Assembly: GCA_013377005.1 (NCBI GenBank)
Contig: JACABE010000013.1
Location: 1 to 52,004 of the forward strand
Reading direction: 5' to 3'
Length of the DNA: 52,004 nt
Source: Bacteroidota bacterium
GTDB lineage: Bacteria; Bacteroidota; Bacteroidia; Bacteroidales; JACABE01
A program made the position numbers and the translations under genes. Below are positions 7,758-16,932 of this stretch, piece by piece. The stretch's first letter is position 1. Each line of letters opens with the position of its first letter. The notes beneath the pieces are model-generated. The model saw nothing but the letters and a program-made list of their open reading frames with translations, was not told where the DNA came from and did not search any database.

Positions 7758-8933
7758 ATGACACACAAACACCCCATAATGCGGGTAATGAAAAGGGAAA
7801 CAGATAGAATTCTGAGTAAATGGGCGCTGATAATGATTACGGTTATTGGTCCATTGCTTGCTTTTCTGTTAATTATGCTGATTTTCTCGGCCAATGTACC
7901 CCGTGATTTACCGATAGCAGTGGTTGATCATGACCATACCAGCCTTTCGCGTTTAATATCCCGAATGACAGATGCTACTTCCATTGCAGCTGTTGACAGA
8001 AGCTATATAAGTGTGGAAGATGCCCGCAATGCCATGGAAAAAGGAAAAGTGGATGCAATACTCTATCTTCCTGAGAATACTGAAAGGGATATTTTAAAGG
8101 GAGAAAGTTCAACGATAGTGCTTTACCTTAACAATGCCAATGTAGTAAAATCGGGATTAATGAACAGTGGCATCCGAAAGGCATTAAGCACAGTATCTGC
8201 CGGAATTAAACTTAAGAAACAATTGCAGCAGGGAAAAACCCAAAAACAAGCTATTGCCGGAATTATGCCCATACAATTGCATTCTGTCCTATTATTTAAT
8301 CCCTATATCAGTTATTCGTATTTTCTAACGTTGGGTTTAATGCCTGTTGTATTAATTGTATTTACGCTTTTAGGTAGTATTCATGCCATTGGTACAGAAT
8401 TATTAAGAGGAACAGGGCCAAAATGGCTGGCTGAAGCCAATGGAAATATCATTTATGCATTAATAGGAAAAATATTGCCTTACACCATTATCTTTAGCAT
8501 TATTGCAGTATTTATGAATGTAATTTTGTTTTACAATCTCGGCTTACCGCTCAATGGCAAGCTTCATATTATATTGATTAGTGAATTTCTATTAATACTG
8601 AGTTATCAGTTCTTTGCTATATTCTTACTGGGGCTTTTTTCAAACCTAAGGTTGTGTTTATCATTAGGAAGTGCTTATTCTATGCTTGCTTTAACATATT
8701 CGGGGCTTACCTTTCCTATTGACGGCATGCCTGCTTTCGGACAAGCTTTTTCCTCTGTATTTCCTTTTACCTATTGGCTTAAAATATTTGTAAGCCAGTC
8801 GTTGAGAGGCGAACCTGCTGCCAATAGCATTGCGCCTATGTATGCTCTTTGGGCATTTATCATTCTGGGTATTTTACTGATCCCACGATTAAAACACTTA
8901 TTGCTGAACAAAGAACACTGGGGGAAATATTAA
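7758..8933 (+). CDS. ABC-2 type permease subunit of the efflux system, first copy
   Basis: A protein of 391 residues with the YhhJ/ABC2_membrane_3 layout: one N-terminal membrane helix (about 22-43), a large extracytoplasmic domain beginning with VPRDLPIAVVDHDHTSLSRLISRM (about 48-71), then five to six C-terminal membrane helices from about residue 180. The end reads LIPRLKHLLLNKEHWGKY, the usual basic tail. It should form the inner-membrane channel with its paralogue directly downstream (11-bp gap). No ATP-binding subunit is encoded in this operon, so the ATPase is supplied from elsewhere or the system is driven differently. Confidence 0.88.
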   Translation: MTHKHPIMRVMKRETDRILSKWALIMITVIGPLLAFLLIMLIFSANVPRDLPIAVVDHDHTSLSRLISRMTDATSIAAVDRSYISVEDARNAMEKGKVDAILYLPENTERDILKGESSTIVLYLNNANVVKSGLMNSGIRKALSTVSAGIKLKKQLQQGKTQKQAIAGIMPIQLHSVLLFNPYISYSYFLTLGLMPVVLIVFTLLGSIHAIGTELLRGTGPKWLAEANGNIIYALIGKILPYTIIFSIIAVFMNVILFYNLGLPLNGKLHIILISEFLLILSYQFFAIFLLGLFSNLRLCLSLGSAYSMLALTYSGLTFPIDGMPAFGQAFSSVFPFTYWLKIFVSQSLRGEPAANSIAPMYALWAFIILGILLIPRLKHLLLNKEHWGKY

Positions 8934-8944
8934 TACAATTTATT

Positions 8945-10144
8945 ATGTGGAAAACATTGTCAAACGGCTTGCAACTGATAGTTTATTTCTTTACCAATGA
9001 ACTGAAATCCATTTTTAAAGATGCAGGAGCTGTATTAATTTTTATGATTGCCCTGGTAATTTATCCTTTGCTTTATTCAATTGCTTATGAAAAAGAAGTT
9101 ATCCGCGACATTCCTGTAGCTGTAGTTGATCTCGATCATTCGGCTATGAGCCGCCAAGCCAGCAGAATGGTAGATGCTTCTGAACAGTTGAATGTTACTT
9201 ACAAACCTCAAAGTTTAAAGGATGCAGAACAATTATTCTATCAGGGATTGGTAAAAGGAGTTTTGTTGATTCCCAATCATTTTGAAAAAGATATATTAAG
9301 CGGACAGCAAACCAATGTAGTAGTGTATAGTGATGTAAGTTATTTCTTGCTTTACAAACAAGTGTACGGGGGTGCGGTATATGCTGTAGGGACTTTAAGT
9401 GCGGGCATCGAAATAAAAAGAATGCTGGCAGAAGGCAAAGCAGTTAAGCAGGCTTTTGAACAACAAGAACCTTTAAAAGTAGATGTGCAAAACCTTTACA
9501 ATCCTTCGGGTGGTTATGGCTCGTTTGTATTGCCTGGTATCATCATATTAATTTTACAACAAACCATGTTAATAGGCATTGGTATGATGGGTGGTACGCA
9601 ACGTGAGCGGAATATATTTCATGTGATTCATAAAAAAGTAAACTTAAAATGGGGCAGTATTCCTGTTATTCTTGGCAAATCCTTTGCCTATACTTTTATT
9701 TATATTTTTAATGCCATCTTTTGCATGGTAATATTGCACCATTGGTTCCGATTACCAGATAACGGCAGTGTAATAAATGTCATTTTTATACTCATCCCCT
9801 ATTTGCTTACGGTTTCGTTTCTAGGACTGGCTATAAGTGTTTTCTTCAGGGAAAGGGTGTATTCTTTGTTGTTTATGGTGTTTCTTTCGCCTGTAGTATT
9901 GTTTTTGAGTGGTCTCTCGTGGCCGGCACAATCCATTCCTCCATTTTTATATGCCATTGCCCATGTTTTCCCAAGTACGAGCATGATTCCTATGTATATT
10001 CGTATGCGTATTTGCGGTGCCGGTTTAAACCAACTTACTGCCGAATGGGGTTTTATGATGGTTCAGATGGTCGTTTATTTTGTATTGGCCTGCATTTCGT
10101 ATAAGTTTGCCATAAGAAAGTTTAATAAAGCAACAGTAAAATGA
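8945..10144 (+). CDS. ABC-2 type permease subunit of the efflux system, second copy
   Basis: The frame is open further upstream, but ATG at 8945 is chosen, giving 399 residues (MWKTLSNGLQLIVYFFTNELK). It avoids an 85-bp overlap with the first permease and matches its N-terminal layout. Same architecture: N-terminal membrane helix, external domain starting IRDIPVAVVDLDHSAMSRQASRM, then six membrane segments. The passage AVVDxDHxxxSR is shared by both proteins, showing they are paralogues that probably heterodimerise. Last gene of the tetR-tolC-hlyD-permease operon. Substrate unknown. Confidence 0.88.
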   Translation: MWKTLSNGLQLIVYFFTNELKSIFKDAGAVLIFMIALVIYPLLYSIAYEKEVIRDIPVAVVDLDHSAMSRQASRMVDASEQLNVTYKPQSLKDAEQLFYQGLVKGVLLIPNHFEKDILSGQQTNVVVYSDVSYFLLYKQVYGGAVYAVGTLSAGIEIKRMLAEGKAVKQAFEQQEPLKVDVQNLYNPSGGYGSFVLPGIIILILQQTMLIGIGMMGGTQRERNIFHVIHKKVNLKWGSIPVILGKSFAYTFIYIFNAIFCMVILHHWFRLPDNGSVINVIFILIPYLLTVSFLGLAISVFFRERVYSLLFMVFLSPVVLFLSGLSWPAQSIPPFLYAIAHVFPSTSMIPMYIRMRICGAGLNQLTAEWGFMMVQMVVYFVLACISYKFAIRKFNKATVK

Positions 10145-10298
10145 TGAGGTGATGAGCTGATTTGTAATATTTATAAATAGACAAGTCTCTCAGGTTTCTA
10201 AATAAAATACTTATAGGTATAACTATTCGTTTAAGTTTACAAAAGGCCTGTCAGTATTAAAAAAAATATTATTTTCCTGTTTAGATATAAAATATATG

Positions 10299-10306
10299 TA
10301 ACTTTG
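10299..10306 (+). promoter_or_regulatory. -7 box TAACTTTG
   Basis: Matches TAnnTTTG, 36 bp before the ATG of the T9SS Asp-box gene at 10343. The -33 region has no clear TTTG. Confidence 0.4.
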
Positions 10307-10342
10307 TTCTAATATCCAAAATACAACTTAAAACATATGATT

Positions 10343-11515
10343 ATGAAAAAACTATGTATTTTATTGATTGCTTTATTTGCATTTAATATGACGAATGCAC
10401 AATGGCAGCAAACAAGTTTAGATAGCACTACTGTTAATTCTATAACTATACAGGATTCATGTATTTATGCAGGAAGTTATTATGGTATATATAGATCAAC
10501 AAACAATGGTAATAGTTGGAGTCAAGTAAACAATGGATTAACATACACTTTTGTTAATACTTTAGCATCAAAAGATAGTAATATTTTTGCTGGAGCAATA
10601 AGAAATGTTTTTTTGTCAAATGACATGGGAAATCATTGGGTGGAGAAAATAAACGGAATATCAAATGATTTTATTTACTCTTTAGCTATAAATGGAAACA
10701 ATATTTGGGCAGGTGGTACAGGTGCGCTTTATTTATCCACAGATAATGGGAATAATTGGATTGATAAAAGGAATGGTGCATCAATTTCTACTATTTTAGC
10801 ATTTGCTTTCATTGGAAATAATATTATATTAGGAGATGATTTCAATGGATTATTTTTATCTTCAAATAATGGGAATAATTGGTATTCAGTAAATAGTGGA
10901 ATTCCTGTTTGTTATGGTGTAAACGCACTTGCAACTATAGGCAATAAAGTTTTTGCAGCCACCACAACTTGGGGAATGAATTTGTCAACTAACAATGGGT
11001 ATAATTGGTCAGCAATAAATAATGGAATATCTAATACTCTTACTAAATCTTTAGCAGTTTTTGATACTATTATTTTTCTGGGTACTGAAGGTAAAGGTGT
11101 CTTTATTTCTAAAGATTATGGTAATAGCTGGATTGCTGTAAATTCAGGTTTGCAAAATCTTGAAATAGAATCATTATCTATAAATAATAATTATCTGTTT
11201 GCAGGAACAAATAATAGTGGAGTATGGAAACGTCCTCTTTCTGAAATGACTGGAATTACTGAAATAAAACTTAATAATAACTTTACAATATCACCCAACC
11301 CTGCTATTACCAATCTATGCATAAACCTCCAGCAACAAACAAAGTTGCAAAACACCACAGTTTCCATTTACGACATACAAGGGAAATTACTATTACAACA
11401 AGAATTAACACAACCACAAACAGATCTTAATATTGCACCATTAGCCAAAGGTATATATGTGGTAAAAGTAAATAATGATAATAATAGCATGGTGAGTAAG
11501 TTTATAAAGGAATAA
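10343..11515 (+). CDS. Secreted Asp-box (BNR) repeat protein with T9SS type A sorting domain
   Basis: Start taken at 10343 (MKKLCILLIALFAFNMTNAQ, a clean signal peptide) rather than the ATG six bases earlier; 390 residues. At least six Asp-box motifs of the form S-x-[DN]-x-G-x-x-W are spaced 40-45 residues apart: STNNGNSW, SNDMGNHW, STDNGNNW, SSNNGNNW, STNNGYNW, SKDYGNSW. They indicate a beta-propeller of about six or seven blades. The last 80 residues (FTISPNPAITNLCINL, then IYDIQGKLL, and KGIYVVKVNND before the end) are a T9SS type A sorting signal, so the protein crosses the outer membrane and is attached or released outside. No sialidase active-site residues are evident. Substrate unknown. 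Confidence 0.88.
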   Translation: MKKLCILLIALFAFNMTNAQWQQTSLDSTTVNSITIQDSCIYAGSYYGIYRSTNNGNSWSQVNNGLTYTFVNTLASKDSNIFAGAIRNVFLSNDMGNHWVEKINGISNDFIYSLAINGNNIWAGGTGALYLSTDNGNNWIDKRNGASISTILAFAFIGNNIILGDDFNGLFLSSNNGNNWYSVNSGIPVCYGVNALATIGNKVFAATTTWGMNLSTNNGYNWSAINNGISNTLTKSLAVFDTIIFLGTEGKGVFISKDYGNSWIAVNSGLQNLEIESLSINNNYLFAGTNNSGVWKRPLSEMTGITEIKLNNNFTISPNPAITNLCINLQQQTKLQNTTVSIYDIQGKLLLQQELTQPQTDLNIAPLAKGIYVVKVNNDNNSMVSKFIKE

Positions 11516-11622
11516 AGTTTCATATCTAATTTATCTTATCTACCATTGTTTTTTAAGTAGTCGTCCCACAACTGTTTTATGACTTTTAATGATTTTTTTG
11601 TAGTCTTCATGTGTTTGCCGGA

Positions 11623-11693
11623 TATATATCCATCACTCATAGGTAGTCATTCTGCATTTGCGTTATATATACATCATTCATAGGTAGTCATTC
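11623..11693. repeat. Two-copy tandem repeat, 41-bp period
   Basis: TATATATCCATCACTCATAG GTAGTCATTC (11623-11652) recurs at 11664-11693 with two changes. It lies in the 356-bp gap before the DPP IV gene, together with the promoter at 11826. No gene was seen in the gap. Confidence 0.6.
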
Positions 11694-11825
11694 GCCAAAA
11701 ATGTATAAGTTGCCTGAAATCAGATTCTATTGTTTTTTTATCCTCTATTTCCCCAACAATATCATCACATTAGATCAAGACATCGAAAAATACTAATTTT
11801 CTGTTTTATTAATTACAGAAAACCT

Positions 11826-11833
11826 TACTTTTG
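11826..11833 (+). promoter_or_regulatory. -7 box TACTTTTG for the dipeptidyl peptidase gene
   Basis: Matches TAnnTTTG, 38 bp before the ATG at 11872. The -33 region contains only a weak TTTC/GTTT match. Confidence 0.45.
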
Positions 11834-11871
11834 CGTTTTATTCAATTCAAAATTCAATTATATTATAAATC

Positions 11872-14049
11872 ATGAAGAAACTATTCCTATTTACATTCAT
11901 CAGCTTATTCATATTGAGCAATGCCGGGTTTTCTCAAGAAGCCACTAAAAAAATCACACTGGAAGATATCTGGTCAAAGGGCAGTTTTCGTCCGGCTTTT
12001 ATCAACGAAATCCGATCCATGAAAGATGGAGAGCATTATTGCGTACTCGAATCCAATAGTATAAAAAAATACAGCTATCGGGATGGTAACATGGAATCGC
12101 TTATTATAGATGCATCCACCATCAAACTACCCGATGGAAAGAAATTAGAAATAGACGATTATCAGTTCAGCAAAGATGAATTCAAAATATTAATTTCCAC
12201 TAATACCGAAGCCATCTACCGCCATTCATCCATTTCTGATTTCTACATCTGGGATATAAAATCCGGCAAATTATCAGAATTATCTTCAGGAGGAAAAATC
12301 CGTTTGGCAGAGTTTTCACCTGATGGTAATAAAATTGCTTTTGCCCGAAATAACAATATGTTTGTTAAAAACCTTACCGATAACAAAGAATTACAAATCA
12401 CAACTGATGGACTCAACAATAACATTATCTATGGAAGCACTGATTGGGTATATGAAGAAGAGTTTAGTTTTACCAAAGCATTCTTTTGGTCGCCCGATGG
12501 AAGCAAATTAGCCTATTATCGCTTCGACGAAAGCAAAGTAAAACAATACACCATGACCACCTGGGGCGATTTATACCCTGAACAATATGAATACAAATAT
12601 CCCAAAGCCGGAGAAGACAATTCAGTTGTAAACATCTTTACTTATGATGCCAATACCAGCAAAATAACAAAAATGGACATTGGTGCGGAAAACAATCAAT
12701 ACATTCCCCGCATATACTGGACAGCACTACCCAATACGCTGGCTATTTTAAGAATGAACCGTCTGCAAAATAAACTTGAAATCCTCCTCAATAATGCCAA
12801 TGATGGAAGTTCTAAAATTATTTATACAGAAACCAATAAATATTACATTGAAATTACAGATGATATTCAATTCTTAAATAACAATCAATTTGTTATTACA
12901 AGTGAAAAAGACGGTTACAACCATATTTATCTCTACGATTTATCAGGAAAACTTATCAAACAGTTAACCACAGGAAAATGGGATGTAGTAAACATTAAAG
13001 GTATCGATGAAAAGAACAAACTCATTTATTATATAGCAGCAGAATCAGCACCTTATAACAAAGATCTTTGTGTAATAAAATTTGATGGAAGCAGAAAAAC
13101 AACACTTTCAACAAAATCAGGCACCAATGATGCTAATTTTAGCAATACATTCAAATATTATATTGGAACTTTTACTGATGCCAATACTCCCGGTATTTAT
13201 TCAATCAATACTGCAAATGGTAAAGAAATTAAGGTTTTAGAAAGCAATGAAAAACTTACAAAAACATTAAAAACATTCGGTTTTACAAAGAAAGAATTCC
13301 GTAAACTAAAAACCGAAGAGGGTGTAGAATTAAACTATTGGATGATAAAACCAGCTGATTTTGATTCTACTAAAAAATATCCTTTATTCATGTATGTTTA
13401 TGGAGGACCAGGACACAACACTGTTACCAATAGCTATGGATACAGCGATTTAAGCTGGTTCGAAATGCTTGCTCAAAAAGGATACATTGTAGTTTCTGTC
13501 GACAACAGAGGAACTGCTTTCAGAGGCGAAGAATTTAAGAAATGTACTTATAAAGAATTGGGAAAACTGGAAACAGAAGATCAGATTAGTGCAGCCATTT
13601 ATTTTGGTAATCAAAGATATATTGATAAAGACAGAATCGGAATCTTTGGTTGGAGCTATGGTGGTTATATGTCCACATTGTGCATGACCAAAGGAGCTGA
13701 TTATTTTAAAGCAGGTATTGCTGTTGCACCTGTAACCAACTGGAAATATTATGATAATATTTACACCGAACGTTTTATGCGTACCCCACAGGAAAATCCT
13801 TCAGGATACGATGACAACTCTCCTATTAACCATGTAAAAAAACTAAAGGGTAAGTATTTATTAGTACATGGAACCGGTGACGATAATGTTCATGTTCAGA
13901 ATTCCATGGATTTAATTACGGCATTGGTAAATGCCAACAAACAATTTGAAATGCAGTTCTATCCCAATAAAAACCATAGTATTTATGGTGGTATAACTCG
14001 TTTTCATTTATATACCCGTATGACTGAATTTATTTTAAAGAACTTATAA
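11872..14049 (+). CDS. dpp4: Dipeptidyl peptidase IV (serine peptidase family S9B)
   Basis: A protein of 725 residues, close to Porphyromonas gingivalis DPP IV. Signal peptide at 1-22, N-terminal beta-propeller (about 30-480) and C-terminal alpha/beta-hydrolase. The catalytic triad can be placed: S595 in GWSYGGYMS, D670 in HGTGDDNVH and H702 in NKNHSIYGG. The propeller has the DWVYEEEFSF segment (about 195-204) whose glutamate pair binds the substrate amino terminus in this family. It removes X-Pro or X-Ala dipeptides from peptide N termini in the periplasm or at the surface, supporting amino-acid nutrition. A strong terminator follows, so it is monocistronic. Confidence 0.95.
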   Translation: MKKLFLFTFISLFILSNAGFSQEATKKITLEDIWSKGSFRPAFINEIRSMKDGEHYCVLESNSIKKYSYRDGNMESLIIDASTIKLPDGKKLEIDDYQFSKDEFKILISTNTEAIYRHSSISDFYIWDIKSGKLSELSSGGKIRLAEFSPDGNKIAFARNNNMFVKNLTDNKELQITTDGLNNNIIYGSTDWVYEEEFSFTKAFFWSPDGSKLAYYRFDESKVKQYTMTTWGDLYPEQYEYKYPKAGEDNSVVNIFTYDANTSKITKMDIGAENNQYIPRIYWTALPNTLAILRMNRLQNKLEILLNNANDGSSKIIYTETNKYYIEITDDIQFLNNNQFVITSEKDGYNHIYLYDLSGKLIKQLTTGKWDVVNIKGIDEKNKLIYYIAAESAPYNKDLCVIKFDGSRKTTLSTKSGTNDANFSNTFKYYIGTFTDANTPGIYSINTANGKEIKVLESNEKLTKTLKTFGFTKKEFRKLKTEEGVELNYWMIKPADFDSTKKYPLFMYVYGGPGHNTVTNSYGYSDLSWFEMLAQKGYIVVSVDNRGTAFRGEEFKKCTYKELGKLETEDQISAAIYFGNQRYIDKDRIGIFGWSYGGYMSTLCMTKGADYFKAGIAVAPVTNWKYYDNIYTERFMRTPQENPSGYDDNSPINHVKKLKGKYLLVHGTGDDNVHVQNSMDLITALVNANKQFEMQFYPNKNHSIYGGITRFHLYTRMTEFILKNL

Positions 14050-14066
14050 AAAGAACCTACTTAATT

Positions 14067-14101
14067 AAAAAAGCTGTCAGTATTTTATTGACAGCTTTTT
14101 T
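14067..14101 (+). terminator. Rho-independent terminator after the DPP IV gene
   Basis: AAAAAAGCTGTCA, an 8-9-base loop, TGACAGCTTTTTT: a 13-base perfect stem ending in a T run, 18 bp after the stop codon. Confidence 0.9.
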
Positions 14102-14171
14102 AACGAAATAATTTTAATAACTCCATTGTTTTATAAGCTCAATTTCTATTATGTATTGTCAAAGATTTGTT

Positions 14172-14179
14172 TATCTTTG
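14172..14179 (+). promoter_or_regulatory. -7 box TATCTTTG that settles the downstream start codon
   Basis: Matches TAnnTTTG. A possible ATG at 14167 would lie upstream of this box, so the transcript must start later and the ATG at 14215 is the real start. Confidence 0.55.
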
Positions 14180-14214
14180 ACACAATTTTAAGCAAAACAA
14201 GACGTTGTAATATC

Positions 14215-15618
14215 ATGCAAAAAACTGTTTTATCATTTGTATTAATTTTTATTATCTCTTTTGCTTTACATTCGCAAAATACAACAATTACAGGAAATGC
14301 ATTGGGTGCTGAAGACTTAAAGATAAAATTAATTACATTTTCTGATTATATTTCAGAGCTTACTGAAAAATTAGATGAAACCACAATTGATTCCTTAGGA
14401 AATTTTAAGCTTAAAACATCTATTAATGAGTGTATTTTTGCTCAAATTCAGATTGATATATACAAAGGAGAAATTTATCTTGAACCTGGCAAAAGTTATT
14501 CAATCAAGATAAGTCCGTTAAATTTTAAAGATGATAATAAAATAAGTCCTTTTCTAAATAAAAAGAAACTTGAAATCACATTCAACACTTTAGATACCAA
14601 TGAACTGAATCAAAAAATAAGTAGATTTAATATTTTATTCGACGATTTTATAATCAACAATTTTAAAACAATACGAAATCGTAATAAATCAAAAATCGAC
14701 TCTTTCCAAGTAATAATTAATAATATATTTCCAACTTCAAAAAACAGTTTCTTAAACACTTATATAAAATATTCCATTGCTGTTATGGAGCAGATAGGAC
14801 GTACAAAAAACGTTCAAAAGTTCTATTCTTCCTATATTATGAATCAATCGATTTTGTATAATAACAAAGAATATATGTCTTTCTTTAATCAATTTTACGA
14901 AAAATTTTTCTTTACAGGAAAGCATTCTTTAAACACGAATGACTTAAAACAATTGATTGCAGATAAAAATTATATCAGCCTTCTCGATTCTCTCGGTAGA
15001 GATACTATGGTAAAAAATGAAGTAATAAGAGAACTGGTATTTTTAAAAGGCATGAAAGAATTATATTATACTCAAGCTTATGATAATGATAATATTATTA
15101 TAATGCTTTCCAAATTTTCGGGTAAAACTAAATTTAAAGAACATAAATTAATAGCTAAAAATCTTATTATTTCATTTAACAAATTAAAAATTGGCAACAA
15201 ACCTCCTGATTTTAAGCTAAAAAACACTAAAAACGAAGCATTTACTTTAGCATCTTTTGAAGGAAAATACACTTATATCGGTTTTTTTACTACCTGGTGT
15301 GCAGGATGTATGACAGAGAATGAATCAATTGCCGAATTAAAAAAGAAATTTGGTGATAAAGTTAATTTCGTTTCCATCTCTGCTGATAAACAACCACTAA
15401 ACCTCTATTATTATCTCGAAAAACATAAATACGATTGGCATTTTCTATACGCAGATGTTGAAATGCTCGAAAAATATGAAGTTCTCACCTATCCTGTTTT
15501 CATGTTGCTTGATCCAAGCGGAAATATTATAAATTTTCCTGCTTTAAAGCCAAGTGAAAATATAGAAAATGAGTTTCTGTTTTTACTGAATAAAGTAAAA
15601 ATAGAATCTAAAGAATAA
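14215..15618 (+). CDS. TlpA-like thioredoxin-fold protein with N-terminal DUF4369-like region
   Basis: Start at 14215 (MQKTVLSFVLIFIISFALHSQ, a signal peptide), supported by the -7 box at 14172; 467 residues. The N-terminal part (about 25-110: TTITGNALGAEDLKIKLITFSDYI, then LEPGKSYSI) resembles the beta-rich domain common in Bacteroidota TlpA-type proteins. A helical middle follows. The C-terminal thioredoxin domain (about 325-460) holds the redox motif WCAGC with C362 and C365, preceded by IGNKPPDFKLKNTKNE and followed by a YPVFMLLDPSG cis-Pro loop. It should reduce or shuffle periplasmic disulfides, for example on cytochromes. It ends head to head with the Nudix gene, two bases from that gene's stop. 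Confidence 0.85.
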   Translation: MQKTVLSFVLIFIISFALHSQNTTITGNALGAEDLKIKLITFSDYISELTEKLDETTIDSLGNFKLKTSINECIFAQIQIDIYKGEIYLEPGKSYSIKISPLNFKDDNKISPFLNKKKLEITFNTLDTNELNQKISRFNILFDDFIINNFKTIRNRNKSKIDSFQVIINNIFPTSKNSFLNTYIKYSIAVMEQIGRTKNVQKFYSSYIMNQSILYNNKEYMSFFNQFYEKFFFTGKHSLNTNDLKQLIADKNYISLLDSLGRDTMVKNEVIRELVFLKGMKELYYTQAYDNDNIIIMLSKFSGKTKFKEHKLIAKNLIISFNKLKIGNKPPDFKLKNTKNEAFTLASFEGKYTYIGFFTTWCAGCMTENESIAELKKKFGDKVNFVSISADKQPLNLYYYLEKHKYDWHFLYADVEMLEKYEVLTYPVFMLLDPSGNIINFPALKPSENIENEFLFLLNKVKIESKE

Positions 15619-15620
15619 CT

Positions 15621-16247
15621 TTAGTTTACAATTTTTAAATAACTACAAACAAGATGACTAATTGAAGAATAAGTATTAGATATTGTATCTATTATTTCTT
15701 CTTTTTTTAACCAAACAGCCTTTGTAATATCTTCTTTTATTTGAGGTTTTAAAATCTTCTTACTATCTGTTTTCATTAAAAACCAATAGCAGTGTTTAAT
15801 TATATTCTTGTTTTTTTCTATGTAAATATGAAAAGTATCCGGTAATTTCTTTATTACAGTTAAATTATCCATACCTGTTTCCTCTTCAATTTCTCTAATA
15901 GCTGTTGTTTTAATACTTTCACCTTTCTCCATTTTCCCTTTAGGCAAATCCCATTTCCCACGACGAAAAATAAACAAATACTTGTCTTCGGCATTACAAA
16001 CCAAGCCACCACCTGCCTTAATTTCAATATACTGAGCTTTAAAAAAAGAAAACACTTCCGTTAAATTTACAGGACAATAGATATACAATCGTTGCGTTAG
16101 TTTCTTATCAATAAAATCGGCTATTACAGCTAATAATGCTTTTTTTGATTGAAATTGATAAAATTCAATATCTTCGCTATCAAACAAATGAATGTTGATA
16201 GTTTTTACAAAATGAATTGATTGATTATTTACAAAAACTTTATACAT
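15621..16247 (-). CDS. Nudix hydrolase
   Basis: Start taken at 16247 (MYKVFVNNQSIHFVK), the usual start of this Bacteroidota family, not the ATG six bases upstream; 208 residues. The Nudix box is intact: GKMEKGESIKTTAIREIEEETGM fits GX5EX7REUXEEXGU, binding the divalent metal used to cleave a nucleoside diphosphate linked to another group. It is preceded by GGGLVCNAEDKYLFIFRRGKWDLPKG, typical of diadenosine-polyphosphate or MutT-like members. The N-terminal 65 residues form an extra domain. It is transcribed divergently from pyrE with only 7 bp between start codons, a conserved pairing in Bacteroidota in my experience. Exact substrate unknown. Confidence 0.9.
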   Translation of the reverse strand: MYKVFVNNQSIHFVKTINIHLFDSEDIEFYQFQSKKALLAVIADFIDKKLTQRLYIYCPVNLTEVFSFFKAQYIEIKAGGGLVCNAEDKYLFIFRRGKWDLPKGKMEKGESIKTTAIREIEEETGMDNLTVIKKLPDTFHIYIEKNKNIIKHCYWFLMKTDSKKILKPQIKEDITKAVWLKKEEIIDTISNTYSSISHLVCSYLKIVN

Positions 16248-16250
16248 TTG
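16243..16250 (+). promoter_or_regulatory. -7 box TACATTTG four bases before the pyrE start
   Basis: Matches TAnnTTTG. Since transcription begins about 5-7 bp after this box, the pyrE message would start at or next to its ATG (16255), i.e. be leaderless. The box also overlaps the start codon of the divergent Nudix gene. Confidence 0.5.
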
Positions 16251-16254
16251 CACT

Positions 16255-16917
16255 ATGAAATTTAATGAAGAAACAGCCTTAAAAACAGCAGAATTTTTAT
16301 TGCAAATTAAAGCAATAAAATTGAATAATTCACACCCTTTTACATGGGCATCCGGAAGAAAATCTCCAATCTACTGCGACAATAGGATTACTTTATCTTA
16401 TCCTGTGGTTAGAACCTTTATTCGCCAGCAGTTTGCACACATTGTAAATGAAGAATATGGAACTATAGACTTAATTGCAGGAGTTGCAACCGGTGGTATT
16501 GCTCAGGGTGTATTGGTTGCCCAAGATTTAGGTTTACCATTCGCTTATGTAAGATCTGAAGAAAAAAAACATGGCTTAACTAATCAAATTGAAGGTGTTG
16601 TTCAATCGGGTCAATCTGTTGTGGTTGTTGAAGATTTAGTTTCTACCGGGAAAAGCAGCTTAAATGTTGTTAATTCATTACATGATGCAGGTTGTGTTAT
16701 TAAAGGCATGGTTGCTATTTTTACGTATGGATTAAAAGTAGCAGAAGATAGTTTTAAAACGGCAAAACTTCCTTTAATCACTTTAACCGATTATAATACT
16801 TTGATTAAAGTAGCTGTTGAACAAAATTACATTAAAGATGATGACTTAATTTCTCTGAACGAATGGAGAGAAAATCCAGAGTTGTGGTCAGAAAATAAAA
16901 TAAAAGAAGGATTCTAA
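16255..16917 (+). CDS. pyrE: Orotate phosphoribosyltransferase
   Basis: A protein of 220 residues, slightly longer than E. coli PyrE (213). It joins orotate to PRPP to give OMP in de novo pyrimidine synthesis in the cytosol. The PRPP-binding loop is VVVVEDLVSTGKSS (about 121-134). The N-terminal HPFTWASGRKSPIYCDNR is the orotate/PRPP flap region of this enzyme, and AGVATGGIAQG is the small loop near residue 80. No later in-frame ATG would keep the first helix, so the start is firm although the -7 box is only four bases away. The SRPBCC gene follows after 15 bp, as commonly seen for this pair. Confidence 0.96.
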   Translation: MKFNEETALKTAEFLLQIKAIKLNNSHPFTWASGRKSPIYCDNRITLSYPVVRTFIRQQFAHIVNEEYGTIDLIAGVATGGIAQGVLVAQDLGLPFAYVRSEEKKHGLTNQIEGVVQSGQSVVVVEDLVSTGKSSLNVVNSLHDAGCVIKGMVAIFTYGLKVAEDSFKTAKLPLITLTDYNTLIKVAVEQNYIKDDDLISLNEWRENPELWSENKIKEGF

Positions 16918-16932
16918 TTTAAACTAATATTA

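Noticed and set aside
10343-11515. Sialidase
   Set aside because: Asp-box repeats are present, but no arginine triad or other sialidase active-site motif could be seen.
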